From positions 5,282,001 to 5,346,000 of the forward strand of contig NW_018344059.1 of assembly GCF_002099425.1 (NCBI RefSeq): a DNA stretch of 64,000 bases, read 5' to 3'. Positions 46,285-58,511 of this stretch are shown one piece after another. Each line of letters begins with the position of its first letter. Position 1 is the first letter of the stretch. The position numbers were made by a program, and so were the translations under genes. Below the pieces are notes generated by a model. The model was not told the origin of the DNA. It searched no databases and was given only the letters and a program-made list of their open reading frames with translations. Origin of the DNA: Phascolarctos cinereus (Eukaryota > Chordata > Mammalia > Diprotodontia > Phascolarctidae).

Positions 46285-49200
46285 GTAAGTACCTGCTTTC
46301 CCAGGTGGCCTATCCTGCACCCTCTGGGTGACCTCTCGGAAGCAGAGAGCTGGGAATCCGGGTTCTGAAAGCCCAGCTGGCCTCCTGGGGATAGGCAAAG
46401 CTGACAGCTGGGGGTTGCACTAACCCAAAGTTAGCTAGTGGCGCTCCACTACCCACATTACCCAGCTTTAGACATCCCCTTCCTGCTGTTCTCCACTAAC
46501 CCCTTGTGCTTGCCTTGCCTCTGGGGCTTTGACTATAGCCCCAGCACGCAGTGCCAGCGTGATCCTGAGTGCCTAGTAAAGGCTCAGGAAGTTTTTGTGA
46601 TTCTCTGAAGGCAACTTTAAGTCATAAGTGAAGGAGGCTAATTATATAGTATGATTTCGGGGATCATGAAAGAGACCATTCTTCCCATCTCCTCAGGATC
46701 TTACCGCAGTGCCTGAAATCCTCACCATCAGTCGTTGCTTTAGGTCGGGGTGCTATTCTCATAATGCTTCTGTTACAAAGAACCTGGTGTCTCTGAGAGG
46801 TACCATATGTACCCATTAGAGATGGTTAACTTAGATTAGATTTCTGACTGTCACTTTGCAGACAACAAAGCCCCAAGGGGAAGGGACATGATTTGAAAGG
46901 ATGCTAGGAGAAAGAGAGAAGTACCAGATATACCCTTGGGAAGGACCACCAAAAGTATGTTGGGGAAGGGGAATAGCAAGACAAACAATTTACTTCACGG
47001 TTCTGCCTTATTGACAGCAATGCAGCCACGCTACCCTCCCTAGCAGTGGCTGTACTTAGATGTTTGCAGAAAGGGGGGAATTGGGGAAGAGAGGATCTGA
47101 GTGTGCTGTCTGTTCATTGGTCAGCCACTGTTCAGGAGTAGTTTGCATCCTTTTCAAGAATGCAAAAAATCTGTCCCTGTCTTCTCCAGTGGGAAGAGGC
47201 CCAGGGTCAAGATACGAGACTAGTTTTTTCTTTCTACTTTCTCCTGAGCGCTTGGGTTCCCATTCCATCTCTTTCCTGAGAGCTTGGCCTCTTAGTCACA
47301 TCTATATGAGTCTAGGCCTAAGGGAAGTAGCTTAGAGGCTTTTTGAAATCTTGGAGCAATGTCATCATGCTTCCACCCTGGGCAAGTGTGTATATGAGGG
47401 AGACTCTGGGGAAAACCAGCTGTAGTATTGAGAAGACCCCAGGAACAAGTCCCTTTCTGTCTACGCCTCCTACCAGAGAAGGTAACAATGCAGAATTTAC
47501 CTGTATCCACAGCAGCCATTAGGTCAGTGAACCAAAGGGGTTGTCTAGGTGGGTGGGGAAGGAGAACGAGGATACTATTAATGAAAGGCTCCTTACAGAA
47601 AATAAAAGTCCTCCTGGATTCTTCCTGTATCCCAAACTCGATTTTTCATTCTGTTCAATTGACTAGTACATGTTGCCACTTGGATAACATTCACCCACCC
47701 AAGACCTCTTACAACTCCAGCCAGTGATCTCCCCCTCTACCTTTTCTGCCCTCTGCCAGTGCCTCCCTCACCCTCTGCCCTTTTCACTCACATAAAGTTA
47801 ATGGTGGGCAGTACCATATCTCTCCCTCTTTCCCTCCCTCCCACCACCACCAGAGACCTTCATAAAGCCAGTTCCCTCAACATCACCTTTCTATCCCTAA
47901 ATTCATACCATCTCTTCAGAGAAAAACCTAGAGCCTAGGGAGACCATGGGGTTAATGATGCTGAGGGCACATTTCTGATGTTCCTGAGTTCTTCCCTTCC
48001 ACTACCCTCCTGTGATCAGTACCACAAATAGTAGCTAGGGGGTGGCCAGATTGAATGATCTGCAGACTTTATGCTGCAGGTTTTCCTGTGAGAGTCCTTT
48101 AAAGCCCTGGACATGGGAACCATGGACATAGGTCCTGATGAATGGGAAGCCAGTGAGTGACATCAACAGAGGTGACTCTCCTGAATCATCTAAGATTGAC
48201 TCACCTCCACCCCATTTTGGTAGGATCCCCGAAGGGGAATTGAGGAAAGTAGGACTCCAGTCTCACTCTGTCCCTTTCCTTGACTGAAGTTTGGGGTGAT
48301 GATGTTATTGTATGACTGACAACCCTCTGGGCAAAGCAGCTCTTCTCTCCTAGGTCTGAGATGCTTAAACGGGAATCAGGTCCCTCTCCATTCCACGTTT
48401 CTTCCTGAGAAAGCTGCTACCTTGGTCTGGTCCTTGATTTCTACCTCTGTCTAGTTGCTCTTTAGAACTGAAGTGGGGACTCCCCTGTTCTTTCTTTCCT
48501 GGGCACTCTGTAGTATTAAGTGACTCCCTCAAACCTCATCATGATGTTTGTCACTCAGTTATCCCATAATGAGGCCCCTCCCTCCACCCCTCCCCATCCC
48601 AGCCCTGTTTGAAGGAGGGGTGAGGAGCTAACATTGTGATGAGGAAACATCTATGTGTGGTTTATGCTCCCTGTGGAGGTAGCCCAACTGGATCCTTGGG
48701 CCTGTAACACTGGGGAGTTCATATGGATCTGCCCCTAGCCCTGAGCCTCAGAGCCCCTCAGAGTCAGACTTTCACATGTGTGTTTGTACATCCTAATCCT
48801 TCCTAATTCCCTAGCTGATACTATGGAGGAAGGGGCAAGTATCTATTCTCTTCCACTCCAAGGAAAAACAGTAGAGACCTTCTGCTTCATTTACCACATA
48901 CTACATCTGTAGCAAATACTTTGTTCTGCTTCTGTCACTGTATCTCTCTCCTTCTTTCTCTGCCAATGTCACTGTATCTCTTTTTGTCTCTCCCTGGTTA
49001 TGCTGCTGTTTCTCTGTTCTCTCCATCTGCAAGCTTGTGTTGATGCCTTTTTCTGTCTCTCTTCCTCTGTCCCAGTCTGTCTTCCAGTCTTCACTATACT
49101 CTCTCCTTCCTCCTTTCCCAGGCGTAGTTTTTTTCTAATCTCCACCTCCTCTCCCCTCCCCTACCCCCCAGCTCAGGATTCAGGTCCCTCCCCTGGAGAA

Positions 49201-49694
49201 CTACATGTTCCATCATTAATGAGAAGCAGGCTAGGACAGGCCCTGCAGGCGGGCGGGCAGCTCAGAGAGGAAGTGTGGGGATTGGAGGGGGGTGGGTGGG
49301 GAGAGGTGGAGCATTCCTACCAGAGTCACTATACGGGGGGGGGGGGTGCCAGGTCACATAGGGAAATAAAACCTGGGAACTAAGGGGACACAACAACGTG
49401 AAGATACAGCCTGAGGGAAGAGAATGTTAAATTGGGGGAGGAGGGGAGTGTGGAAGACAGGACTCCAGTGGGATAGGCTAGAGGAAGATCAGTTAGAAAA
49501 CAAAGCTGCTGAGATGGAGGGAAGACAGGAGCCCTACTCCAAAGACTTCCCAGGAGGCCTTACTCCCTCCTCTGTGTTCCGTTCTGGGGAGCTGAGACCA
49601 TACTGTGATACTGTGTGCCTCCGTCTTTCGCTCTGAGCCCTTCTCCTCTAGGGAGATAGATCCTAATTACAAAATGCTTATCGGAATGAAGATT

Positions 49695-49888
49695 GTGTTG
49701 TTATTGTTGTCAATTCCTTTGGCTGTTTGATGAAGCCTATGAAGCCCTTTTCTGAATGATGTTTTTAAAAAATGTTTTTAATAAAATATATAGGATTGCA
49801 AAGGAAACTATAGATATTGAAATTAATTTGCAAAAAAAAAATTTTTTTTAAGCAACTCATGGGCCCCAGGTTAAGAACCTCTGTCCTA
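49695..49888. mobile_element. hAT-like nonautonomous DNA transposon fragment
   Basis: 'ttgatgaagcctatgaagcc', 'gaatgatgtttttaaaaaat', 'ataggattgcaaaggaaact', ending 'ccaggttaagaacctctg'. It matches the copy at 31100-31288. Confidence 0.6.
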
Positions 49889-51654
49889 GAGCTAACAGAA
49901 GTCCCCAGAGGGCATCACATGTGCCTTCCCTACCTCAGAGCAGAACAGTCTTAATGTATCTCTACTGTTGTTCCTGAAGATTTCCATGGAAGGACTTGAC
50001 TGCATATTTGCGTATTCCCGTTGTCACTAATAAGGTCATCCTTCTGTCTATCTACCCTTCCTCTACTTGAAGCTTAGACTTCTTCCCCCTTGCCCTGCCC
50101 TTATAAAGAACCGTGATGGATTTTAAAGGAAACTTGCCAATTTGGGTTATGGAAAAGGGATGGGGAGCCAAATTGTTCTTTTAGGTCCTGAAAGTTCAAG
50201 ATTTACATTGTCTGACTCCGTGATCCCCACCTGTCCCCCTTTTTCTGGGGTGAGGTTTCAGGGGAGGGGTGGCAAGGGCAGACTCCTGACAAAGGGGAGT
50301 ATTGTTTCTGATTAGGCTGGAGCCAAGGAGGAGATGGTAGGATGGTCAGAGGGACCTTAAAACTATTTTTAATGAAGGAAATCAACTGTAATTGACAAGG
50401 AGAATGAGCCCCAAGGCTGTGGGCAGAAGCTGGGCCAAGGAGCTGAAAATGTGCTTTGGGGAAGGAGTAATCGCTGTGGCATCACTGGGGACATCTCCAT
50501 AGCAACAGAAAGTGTTGACAAGACAACTGGAGGGAGCTGTCCCTGGGGTCCCAGGAGGAGGATGGTCCCCAGAGGCCCCTAGACTCACTGAAAGGGGAGA
50601 GATTTCTCTGGAAAAGAAACAAGTGGTGCTTATCAGTTTGATTTGTTTGATATGTTCCTCTCATGCCTATTCCAGTGTCCCTCTCCCTCCTCCTATCCCA
50701 CTGGGCTTCTGGCCCTGCCTGTCTCCTGTTGTTGTCCCTCCTAATTCGCTTTTCCTCCCACCCCCACCCCTCACACACACTGCTCACAGCAATAGCTAGG
50801 GACCCCTGGGCAAGGATATTCTGGGAAGTTGGTAATTAGTTTTGCTATTCAATAATGAAGCAGAGAAGTCATGTTGTGTAAGGAGATTTTCCTGCTTTGT
50901 CCTGTTTTTCCCAGGGGACAGGCCACTGTCCTGTGCTTTCATCCAGAAGACTGGCCAGGCTGGGGTCAGGGGGTGGGAGGGCTCTGGGAAGGCTCAACAG
51001 TTATTATCTAGGTAGGGCCAAGAGGGTTCCCAGGGGTTGGGGATGTTAAAGGAATAGGGATATAATCATCCCAAAAGAGATGGAGATGAAAGGGATGGAG
51101 AAGAAAATATAAAAAAGGCAACTTAAAAGGAAGAAAAATGGATGTCTGTACCATCACTATGGACCACTTTGGTACTGGGGGTGAGGTTGTACCAAGAAGG
51201 ATATTGGAGGTGAAGGATCAGGAACATAGGGGAATTTTCTTTATATTTTTATATCAATGAACAATATCTAATTAATAGAATAGCTACAACCTGCCCCCCC
51301 CCACTCAGAACTGCTGCTTTTGAACTAGCCTTCTGGAGGCTGTATTTCAAGAGGCTAAAGAGATTCCAAAGAGAGGGGCAGGCCCCTAGCTTTCCTGAGG
51401 CCAAGGGAGTGATTTGTCAGAGTGGAATGACCCTGTGCAACTGAAGTGCCCTCCCTCTGATCAGACTTGGAGTCTCAAGCAGGGACCCCTGAGGGGGAGA
51501 AGGGTTACTTTACTTCCCACCAAGATGCAGCATCTAGCACTCTCTGGCTTCCCTGGTGATAGACCTCACAAGGGGCATATACTCACTAGCTCACCCATGT
51601 GGAAAGGAAAGGAAGTGCAGAGTTTGTGGGGTGGAGGGGGGGAAGACTTTGCCT

Positions 51655-51815
51655 AGAAGTCAGAAGATAGAAGCTCTAGGATGAGCTCTACCATGAAGTT
51701 CCTGGGAGACTTTGGGCAAGTCATTCATCCCCCTGGGCCTCAATTACTTCTTCTTCTGTAAAATGGGGCTAATTATCCCTTACCCCTCCCTTCCTCAGAG
51801 GAATGAGGGCATACA
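51655..51815 (+). mobile_element. MIR-type SINE, sense
   Basis: 'gactttgggcaagtcattca', 'gggcctcaattacttcttct', 'tgtaaaatggggctaattat'. Confidence 0.75.
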
Positions 51816-51855
51816 TATAGGGGAAAAAATATTCAAAATGCTCGAACGAATGCAT

Positions 51856-51889
51856 GGCGGTGGTAATGGTGGTGGTGGTAGTGGTGGTA
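51856..51889. repeat. Short (GGT)n repeat
   Basis: About ten imperfect GGT units between 'catggc' and 'attcgc'. Confidence 0.85.
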
Positions 51890-52623
51890 TTCGCATCCAA
51901 ACCCACCTTATCAGAAAGGCTGGGAGCTGGATGGATGAGGAACAATACTCCAGGTTTGGTGTTATCAATTTAGCAGCTCTGAAAACTGTCATCAAAGTAG
52001 CTGCTCTCCGAGGTGCTGGGGAGCGCCTGGTCCCATCTTAACCTTATGAACCCTCCAAGTTCATGAGAATCTATGTCTCAGGGTGCTACCTCCAACACTT
52101 ACAGGAAGTGCTCCCCTCCCCAAGCTAGGGTCTCAGTGGGGTTCACGTTCATCTCTTCCGGAATAGGTGACACCAACTGATAAGCAGTGCCAACTTTTTT
52201 TTCTTCTAAGTTGACTTTTCTTCATTTTTCTGACGGACTCATTTCTTCTCCATTCCCTCTTGAGTTGACCTTGCCCCTACCCCTCCAGTGCTTATGAACA
52301 GCAGACTAGGGAGCGGAAGGGGAGGCATTTGATGTGAGGGTGGAGAGGGAATTTAATCTACTTCCGGGGCCCTGGCCTAGAAAGAATTTGTAGGTTCCCT
52401 GACCAGTTTAGGATCTCTCAAGTCAAGGGCTTTCACCCTCCAATAGAGTAGCATCTCTCCATCCTTTACAGCCACAATCAGCCCCATAGGCTGTGCACCG
52501 CCCTCCTCTTCCACTGCTGGAAAATAGGCTGTCTGGGGGCAGTCAGGGGAAGAACAATTCACCTTCAATCAAAACTTCTTTCCTTTCTCCCCACCCCTCC
52601 ACCCTCTGCCTCCCCCAAAACAG

Positions 52624-52742
52624 AAGAAACTCCAGGCTGCAGTTCAATAAGGTGAAGGTGGAAGACGCTGGGGAGTATGTCTGTGAGGCAGAAAACATTC
52701 TCGGAAAGGACACAGCCAAAGGCAAACTGAATGTGAACAGCG
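52624..52742 (+). CDS. NRG2: NRG2 exon 3, second half of the Ig-like C2 domain
   Basis: This 119-bp exon enters in phase 2 and leaves in phase 1. It reads RNSRLQFNKVKVEDAGEYVCEAENILGKDTAKGKLNVNS. The DAGEYVC motif carries the second Ig cysteine at 52682-52684, which should pair with the exon 2 cysteine. The acceptor follows a long C/T tract ending in aaaacag, and the donor is gtacgt at 52743. Exons 2 and 3 together give a complete C2-type Ig fold of about 95 residues. The split codon is AA|A (Lys), so the junction reads GNG-K-R-N, whereas I recall human as GNG-R-K-N. The next exon (spacer and EGF-like domain) is not in the window. It would continue from the single G left at 52742. Confidence 0.97.
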
Positions 52743-52839
52743 GTACGTCTCTGGGAGAGTCAGGGAGGTGGGGGCTGGACTGGGAGGACTTGGGGGGCTT
52801 CCAGTCACTGTGCACTGCTGGGGAGCCTCCTGGCACATG

Positions 52840-53050
52840 ATTCATCTTGCACTCCGGTTCGCACTCCTTCTCCCTATCAAACACAACAATCTCGGCAGAT
52901 TAAGAGAAATGCAGTTAAAGCATAAATGTTTAGCTTTGTTATCTAGAGCTGGCAAAGCTGCCGGCTCACATTTTAAATACCCTGAAAACTAAATATTTTG
53001 AAATCTATAGGTGGGGGAGGGATATTTTTAGAAGGCAATTATGGGTGGCT
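52840..53050. promoter_or_regulatory. Candidate conserved noncoding element just after exon 3
   Basis: Repeat-free sequence starting 100 bp after the donor, with an AT-rich core ('ttaaagcataaatgtttagc', 'cacattttaaataccctgaa', 'ctaaatattttgaaatctat'). It stands out from the GC-richer flanks. The role is inferred only. Confidence 0.3.
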
Positions 53051-53477
53051 CGACTGCCAGGAGCCGGAGCCGGGGGAGTCAGGGCTGGGCCCCCTGGGCT
53101 GGAGTGTGAGCTGATTTTTCTACCCCTGTGTTTGTTTTATCGCTTACTGGGGGAACAGTCCTCTGACAGGAGGCCTCCTACATTCTCCTCTCAGAGGACT
53201 GGGGGAGGCAGGCCAGAGTGGGAATAGTGGAATTGGGAGGACAACCCCTTGGCACCCACATTTGGACCTTGGAGGGGTGGAAGTTAACTCTCTGGCCTCT
53301 TGGGCATTGAGTTGGTAATGGGTAGAAGGGTCTAAGAGTTACTATCTTCAGTCAATGGCCCATTGCATAGACAGCTTCTTGTGTCTTCTTTGGAGAGGAT
53401 CTCTCCACTCGTTCACATCCTAGTGCTTCTCAAAAGCCCAAGTCAAGCCCTATATCCTTCCTGAAGCCTCCCCTCTC

Positions 53478-54530
53478 CCCTTCACCCCATTCTCTAGACA
53501 GAATACACAGATCTCTCCCTTCGTGGAACACTTATGTTCTGAACCACATTATATAGCTCTCCTTCTCTGACCTTTTTCCTGAATCCCCTGTTTCCAGCTC
53601 CCCGTTGGACATCTCCACTTGAATGTGCTTGTACTTCCAACTCAACGTGTCCAAAACAGAATTCATCATTATCTTGCCCAAGCCAGCTCCATCTTCTGGC
53701 TTCCCTTTCTGTTCCTGTTCTCCCAGTCATCCAGGCTGGAAATCTTGGCATCCACTTGGACTCTACCCTGTCTCTTATGAACTATTTATACGTCCCCAGA
53801 TCACATTAGTTCTTCTTTTAAAACCCACCTTCTCCCCTCCTTTCTGTTCCCACTGCCACCACCCTTACCCTCCTATACTTCCAGATAGTTTCCTAACTCA
53901 TTTCCTTGCCTTCAATGTTTCCTCTCTTTAATCCATCTTGCTCATCACCACCATCAGTAACCATTGCTTAAAAAGTGTCAGTGGCTCCCCATTGCCTGTA
54001 GGATAAAGGATAAACTCCTCAGCCTGGCATTCAAGTCTCTCTCAGTTTTCTCCTAGCCAGTCTTCCCAGTCTTATCTCCACCTTTACCCCCTCTTACAAT
54101 GGCCCTGTGTCCCAACTAACTGCTCCTCTTGGTCGTGTTGCAAACATGCCTTGCACTTTCCTACACTTATGAGTCTTTGCTCATCTTTTGTTCCTCTGAA
54201 ATGCCCTCCCCGATCCTCTTTGTCTATTTCCAACTGCCTATTTCAAGACCTGTTGTAAGCCTTATTTCCTTCTTGAAGCTTTCCCTGCCTATATCAGCCC
54301 ACACCAAACACTCGTTTCCTTGAATTTCTACAGAACCTTGCCTTTTGGGGCAGTTAATCACTGCCTAACATTGTTATCGTCTTTTTGTATTGTTACTCAG
54401 CTAAGCAAATGTGTCCAGTCTCCCCATCTAGACTGTGAGTTCCATATAGGCAAGGACTCTGTTTTCTCCTCTAGTTTCCTCTTATCACCACCACCCTACC
54501 TCTTGGATATACAGTAAATATCTGTGATCC
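53478..54530 (+). mobile_element. L2-clade LINE, ORF2 3' half and UTR, sense
   Basis: Sense text: 'ttccaactcaacgtgtccaa' (KLNVSKTE-like motif), 'cagtggctccccattgcctg', 'ctcagcctggcattcaagtc', 'gtgttgcaaacatgccttgc', 'ctagactgtgagttccatat'. It ends in a tail near 54530. Confidence 0.82.
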
Positions 54531-54596
54531 TGAGAACAATTCACTGAGAGAATCTCAACTCTGAGACCCAGGGGCTCATAGAATATATCACCCACT

Positions 54597-55424
54597 CTAG
54601 GAAGGAAGGCAGGGAGGGAGGGAGGAAAGAAGGAAGGAAGGCAGGGAGTGAGGAAAAGGAAGGGAGGGAAGAAGGAAGGAAAGAAAGCAAGAAGGAAGGC
54701 AGAAAGGAAGGAAGGAAAGGAGGAAGGATGGAAGGAAAGAAGCAAGAAAGGGAGGAAGGCAGGGAAGAAGGAAGGAAGACAGGAAGGGAGGGAGGGAGGA
54801 AGGAGGGAAGAAAAGGAAAGAAGGAAGGGAGGGAAGAAGGAAGGAGGGCAGGGGGAGGGAGGAAGGAAAGAAAGCAAGAAGGAGGATGGAAAGGAAGGAA
54901 GGGAGGAAGGAGGGAAGAAAAGGAAGGAAGGCAGGGAGGGAGGGAGGGAAAAAGGAAGGTAGGAGAGAAAGCAGAGAGAGGGGAAAGAAGGAGGAAAGGG
55001 AAGGAGGGAGGAGGGAGAGAAGAAAAGGAAGGAAGGGAGAGAAGGAAGGAAAGAAAGCAAGAAGGAAGGCAGAAAGGAAGGAAAGGAGGAAGGATGGAAG
55101 GAAAGGAAGGAAGGAAAGAGGCAAGAAAGGGAGGAAGGCAGGGAAGAAGGGAGGAAGACAGGAAGAGAGGGAGGGAGGAAGGAGGGAAGAAAAGGAAGGG
55201 AGGGAGGAAGGAAGGAAAGAAAGCAAGAAGGAAGGCAGAAAGGAAGGAAAGGAGGAAGGATGGAAGGAAAGGAAGGAAGGAAAGAGGCAAGAAAGGGAGG
55301 AAGGCAGGGAAGAAGGGAGGAAGACAGGAAGAGAGGGAGGGAGGAAGGAGGGAAGAAAAGGAAAGAAGGAAGGGAGGGAAGAAGGAAGGCAGGCAGGAGG
55401 AGGGAGGAAGGAAAGAAAGCAGGA
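54597..55424. repeat. GGAA/GGGA purine satellite with higher-order structure
   Basis: About 830 bp of almost pure purine on the + strand, made of GGAA, GGGA, GAAA units with scattered C and T. The marker word aaagaaagc recurs at 54680, 54867, 55050, 55216 and 55412, so units are 187, 183, 166 and 196 bp long. By eye, 55041-55197 and 55207-55363 are identical. Long open frames here on both strands are an artefact of the low complexity. Confidence 0.97.
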
Positions 55425-55429
55425 AGCAC

Positions 55430-55762
55430 CTGCTGTACCAGATACTGTGCTAAGCACTTTACAAACATTATTTCATTTGAGCCTCACAACAAACCTATGA
55501 GGTAGGTATAATTATTGTCCACATTTTATAGTTGAGGAAACTAAATGTTTAACAAATGCTTGTTAAGTTGAATTACTTGGTTCTAAGTTCTCAGGATCCT
55601 TGGCCTTATTTAACAGTTGAGGAAACTAAAGCTGAGAGATACTAAGTGACTTGTCCAGGGTCACTCAACTATAAGTATCTGAGGCCAGATTTGAACTCTG
55701 GTCTTCTCAACTCCAGGCCCAGCACTCTATCTTCTGTGCCACTGAGCTGCCTCTTAGGGAGT
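55430..55762 (-). mobile_element. CORE-SINE (THER1-type), antisense, with an internal L2-like tail
   Basis: 'cctgctgtaccagatactgt' and 'gagcctcacaacaaacctat' first, then an inserted 'caaatgcttgttaagttgaa', then 'gagatactaagtgacttgtc', 'gaggccagatttgaactctg', 'gtgccactgagctgcctctt'. Confidence 0.75.
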
Positions 55763-56209
55763 ACACTATTGGTCTGTAATAGCCGCAGGTTGGCCAAAGA
55801 AACTGTGGGGAGAGTCAGGCTCTAATTTCCACCCACTCTTGGTCCTCTTATAGGGTCTATGCCCAGCAGCTTCACCCCAGGTATTATCTGCAGTCATAGT
55901 GAATTGACCTTCTATCCCAATGGGCTGCTAGAAGCTTATGCCAGTTTGTATTTTGGATTCACAGAGTGAGGCCAGAGAAGGTCCTTTGTCAGCTGATGGG
56001 GCTCCCCGGGCTTTTTTTCCTTCCTATTTTTCCAGGTCTACAGGGCCCCACCTCCGGTTAGCTCCAAAGGACCCAATGTGCTTTGGGCCCAAGTGGCATA
56101 ATTACCAAGGCCCATGTGGCAGGGAGGCCACTGAGGCAAGGGCTGGGAACACAAGACTCATGTATTCCAAGGAGCCCTCCTCGTCCACTGACAGCTGCAC
56201 AGCATGTTA

Positions 56210-56330
56210 AGTGAAGAAGGCATCAGAATGGGAATCACAGACCTGGGTTCTAGTCCTTGCTCAAGTTGGGTGGTCTTGAGCAAATCACCTTGAAGTTCTG
56301 GGCCTCAGTTCCACCCTTCTCAGCTCTGAC
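56210..56330 (+). mobile_element. MIR-type SINE, sense, 5' half
   Basis: 'cacagacctgggttctagtc', 'cttgagcaaatcaccttgaa', 'ctgggcctcagttcc'. Confidence 0.68.
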
Positions 56331-56344
56331 ATGCAGCAGTAAAG

Positions 56345-56456
56345 TGTAAATGCCTCAAGGACAGGAGCTCTTTCAGTCTTGGTGTCTATATCTCTAGCAC
56401 CTAGTGCTCAGTGCCTGGCACATAGTAAGCACCTAATAAATGCTTGTTAAATTGAA
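56345..56456 (+). mobile_element. L2 3' end, sense
   Basis: 'cctcaaggacaggagctctt', 'cagtgcctggcacatagtaa', 'cacctaataaatgcttgtta'. It directly follows the half SINE. Confidence 0.82.
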
Positions 56457-57359
56457 CTTTGAAGTCCTCAGGCTCCTGGGCCCAGCCTACCTTCCTGGCC
56501 CAATGAGGGATGGAAGCTGTGCTCCCATCTGTTGGGGGGCCAGAGGAAGAGCTTCCTGGCTCAACCCTTCGCCTGGGCATAGATGCATCAGGAACCTTGT
56601 TTACCCATGGAACCTGGGAGACCTGCAGAAACAAGAGCTGGGAGAGAGAGGGGGAGGGGGCGGGCTGGGTTTAGTGCCTTCTGACTCATCTCCAGCCACT
56701 CAACTCCACCCCGAGTGGGGTTTGGCCTGACCCCATCATGTTGGGAAGGGAAAGGGTGGGGGGGGTCGTAGGGAGAAGTGTGGGGGCAATTCCTCCTCTA
56801 TCTCAGGGCTAGGGGCCGGGGAGTGGCCTGACATCGCTGTTCAGTTTGTGATGTAATCTGTAGTTTTTGTTTTTAAATTTGGAGTGCTTATTCTGCCCTC
56901 TTTGCACATCATTGCTGATCCACTTCCCCCCACCCCCCGGAAGGCATAGCATTCTCTCCCTTCAGCCATGGCCTTTGTAGCCCTTACCAGAGGTCTGGAG
57001 AAGTCTGGAGGGAGGCTGTTCTCTTATAGCAAAGCAGCTGGTTTGGGTTGGCTCTACATAGTCTTAGGTTCTAGAAATCTGATGCTTCAGTCCCAGGTGA
57101 AGGAGGATCTGGGAATGTCCCAGAGCACCTGAGCTCATGCCAGAATCTCAGAATTAGGCCAGGTTCCATCCTGGGGGAGCAGCCATGCACTCATTCCCCT
57201 CTGAAGCATGCACTCATTCCCCACTTTCCCTCTACCATCAGGGCCTTATGCTATTGATCATTGTTTTTTCCTTTCATATTATATCATTCACGATCTACTC
57301 TTCTTTTTCTATTACATACACTGATCTACCCTGTCCTTAAAAAAAAAATCCTTCACTTG

Positions 57360-57490
57360 ATAAGAGATAACTGTGGTATAGTAGGCAGAGAGCCAAACTT
57401 GAAGTCAGGAAGACCTGGGTTCAAATCCTGCTTTTGATAACATTCAGGTTATATGACCCTGAGCACATCACTTAACACCTCAGCTTGCTA
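57360..57490 (+). mobile_element. MIR-type SINE, sense
   Basis: 'ataactgtggtatagtaggc', 'aagtcaggaagacctgggtt', 'catcacttaacacctcagct'. An A/CA-rich stretch follows at 57575-57650. Confidence 0.75.
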
Positions 57491-57744
57491 AGACTACATT
57501 GGTGGAAAGAATTTCTTCATGAGGAATTTCCTATATCAATGAAATCACATAGGTTCAAAAATCCAAAAATAAAATTAATTAAAAAAAAAAAACAAAAAAA
57601 ATCCAAAAATAAGCAAAAAACCCCAACAACAACAAAGAAAACAAAAACCTTTCGCTTGATTCTGCTTTGCTGGTAAGCTGCCATTTCATATCTCCTTTCC
57701 TTTTCAACTCCTAGAAAGAGTTGTCTGTGCTTACTGCTGGAGAG

Positions 57745-57990
57745 TCAGCTAGGCGGCGAAATAGATAGAACTCAGAGACTCAAGTAAGGTTGACCTGAGT
57801 TCAAATCCAGCCTCTGGCACTTATCACTTTTATGTCCCTGGGCAAGTCACTTACCCTCTGTTTCTTCAACAGTAAAATAGAGATTTTAATAACACCCATC
57901 TCCCAGGGTTATGGTGAGGATCAAATGAGATGATGTTTGTAAAGGCTTAATACAGTGCCTGGCACACAAAAGGCACTATATACATGCTCA
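57745..57990 (+). mobile_element. CORE-SINE (THER1-type), sense, full length
   Basis: 'gtcagctaggcggcgaaata', 'gacctgagttcaaatccagc', 'cctgggcaagtcacttaccc', 'ggtgaggatcaaatgagatg', 'cagtgcctggcacacaaaag'. Confidence 0.86.
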
Positions 57991-58405
57991 TTTCCATTTC
58001 CTGATACCACCCATTCATTTTCAGTCCTCTATAATCTGTCTTCTAACCCTCAACAATCTGTTGAAATTTCTCTATCAAAGGTTACCAGTGGTTTCTTAAC
58101 TGCTAAATCTAATGGACTTTTCTCGATCCTCACCCTTCCTAACCTTTCTGCAGCTTTTGACACTGTTAACCACTCCCTGCTTTTGGATACTCTTTCCTCC
58201 CTGGGCTTCCCAGGTAGTGCTCTACCAGTCTGATCACTCCTTCTCAAGCTCCTAGGTTACCTCATCATTCACTTCCCACCCCCAGAGCAGGATGGTGCCT
58301 GAGGCTCAGGCCCAGGCCCTCTTCTCTTCTTTCCACACTCCCTTCCTAGGTAACCTTATCTGTTCCCATTGATTCAAGGCTCACCTTTATGCAAATGACT
58401 CTCAA

Positions 58406-58408
<3 letters not shown>

Positions 58409-58441
<33 letters not shown>
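58409..58441. repeat. (CA)n microsatellite
   Basis: About 16 CA units inside the L2 copy. Confidence 0.96.
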
Positions 58442-58443
<2 letters not shown>

Positions 58444-58511
58444 CATATACACATATATCCAGCCATAACATTTCCTAAACTCTAGTCCTGTATCTCCAAA
58501 TGCCTACAGAA

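Larger units (their letters stand above)
46285..52623 (+). other. NRG2: NRG2 intron between exons 2 and 3 (6.3 kb)
   Basis: The boundaries are gtaagt and a long pyrimidine tract ending in cag. This is the most unique-looking stretch of the window. I recognise only a hAT-like fragment (49.7-49.9 kb), a MIR-like SINE (51.66-51.81 kb), a short GGT repeat (51.86 kb) and homopolymer runs such as the G run near 49335. From 46290 to 49690 and 49890 to 51650 I see no gene, RNA or classified repeat. Confidence 0.9.

Noticed and set aside
46212-46398. Minus-strand open frame over exon 2
   Set aside because: It is a shadow of the NRG2 exon in antisense with no features of its own.
54485-55505. Very long open frames on both strands (up to 327 residues of PSFLPS... 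or EGRKEGRKE...)
   Set aside because: They are translations of the GGAA purine satellite. Low-complexity DNA without stops gives open frames in several frames at once.
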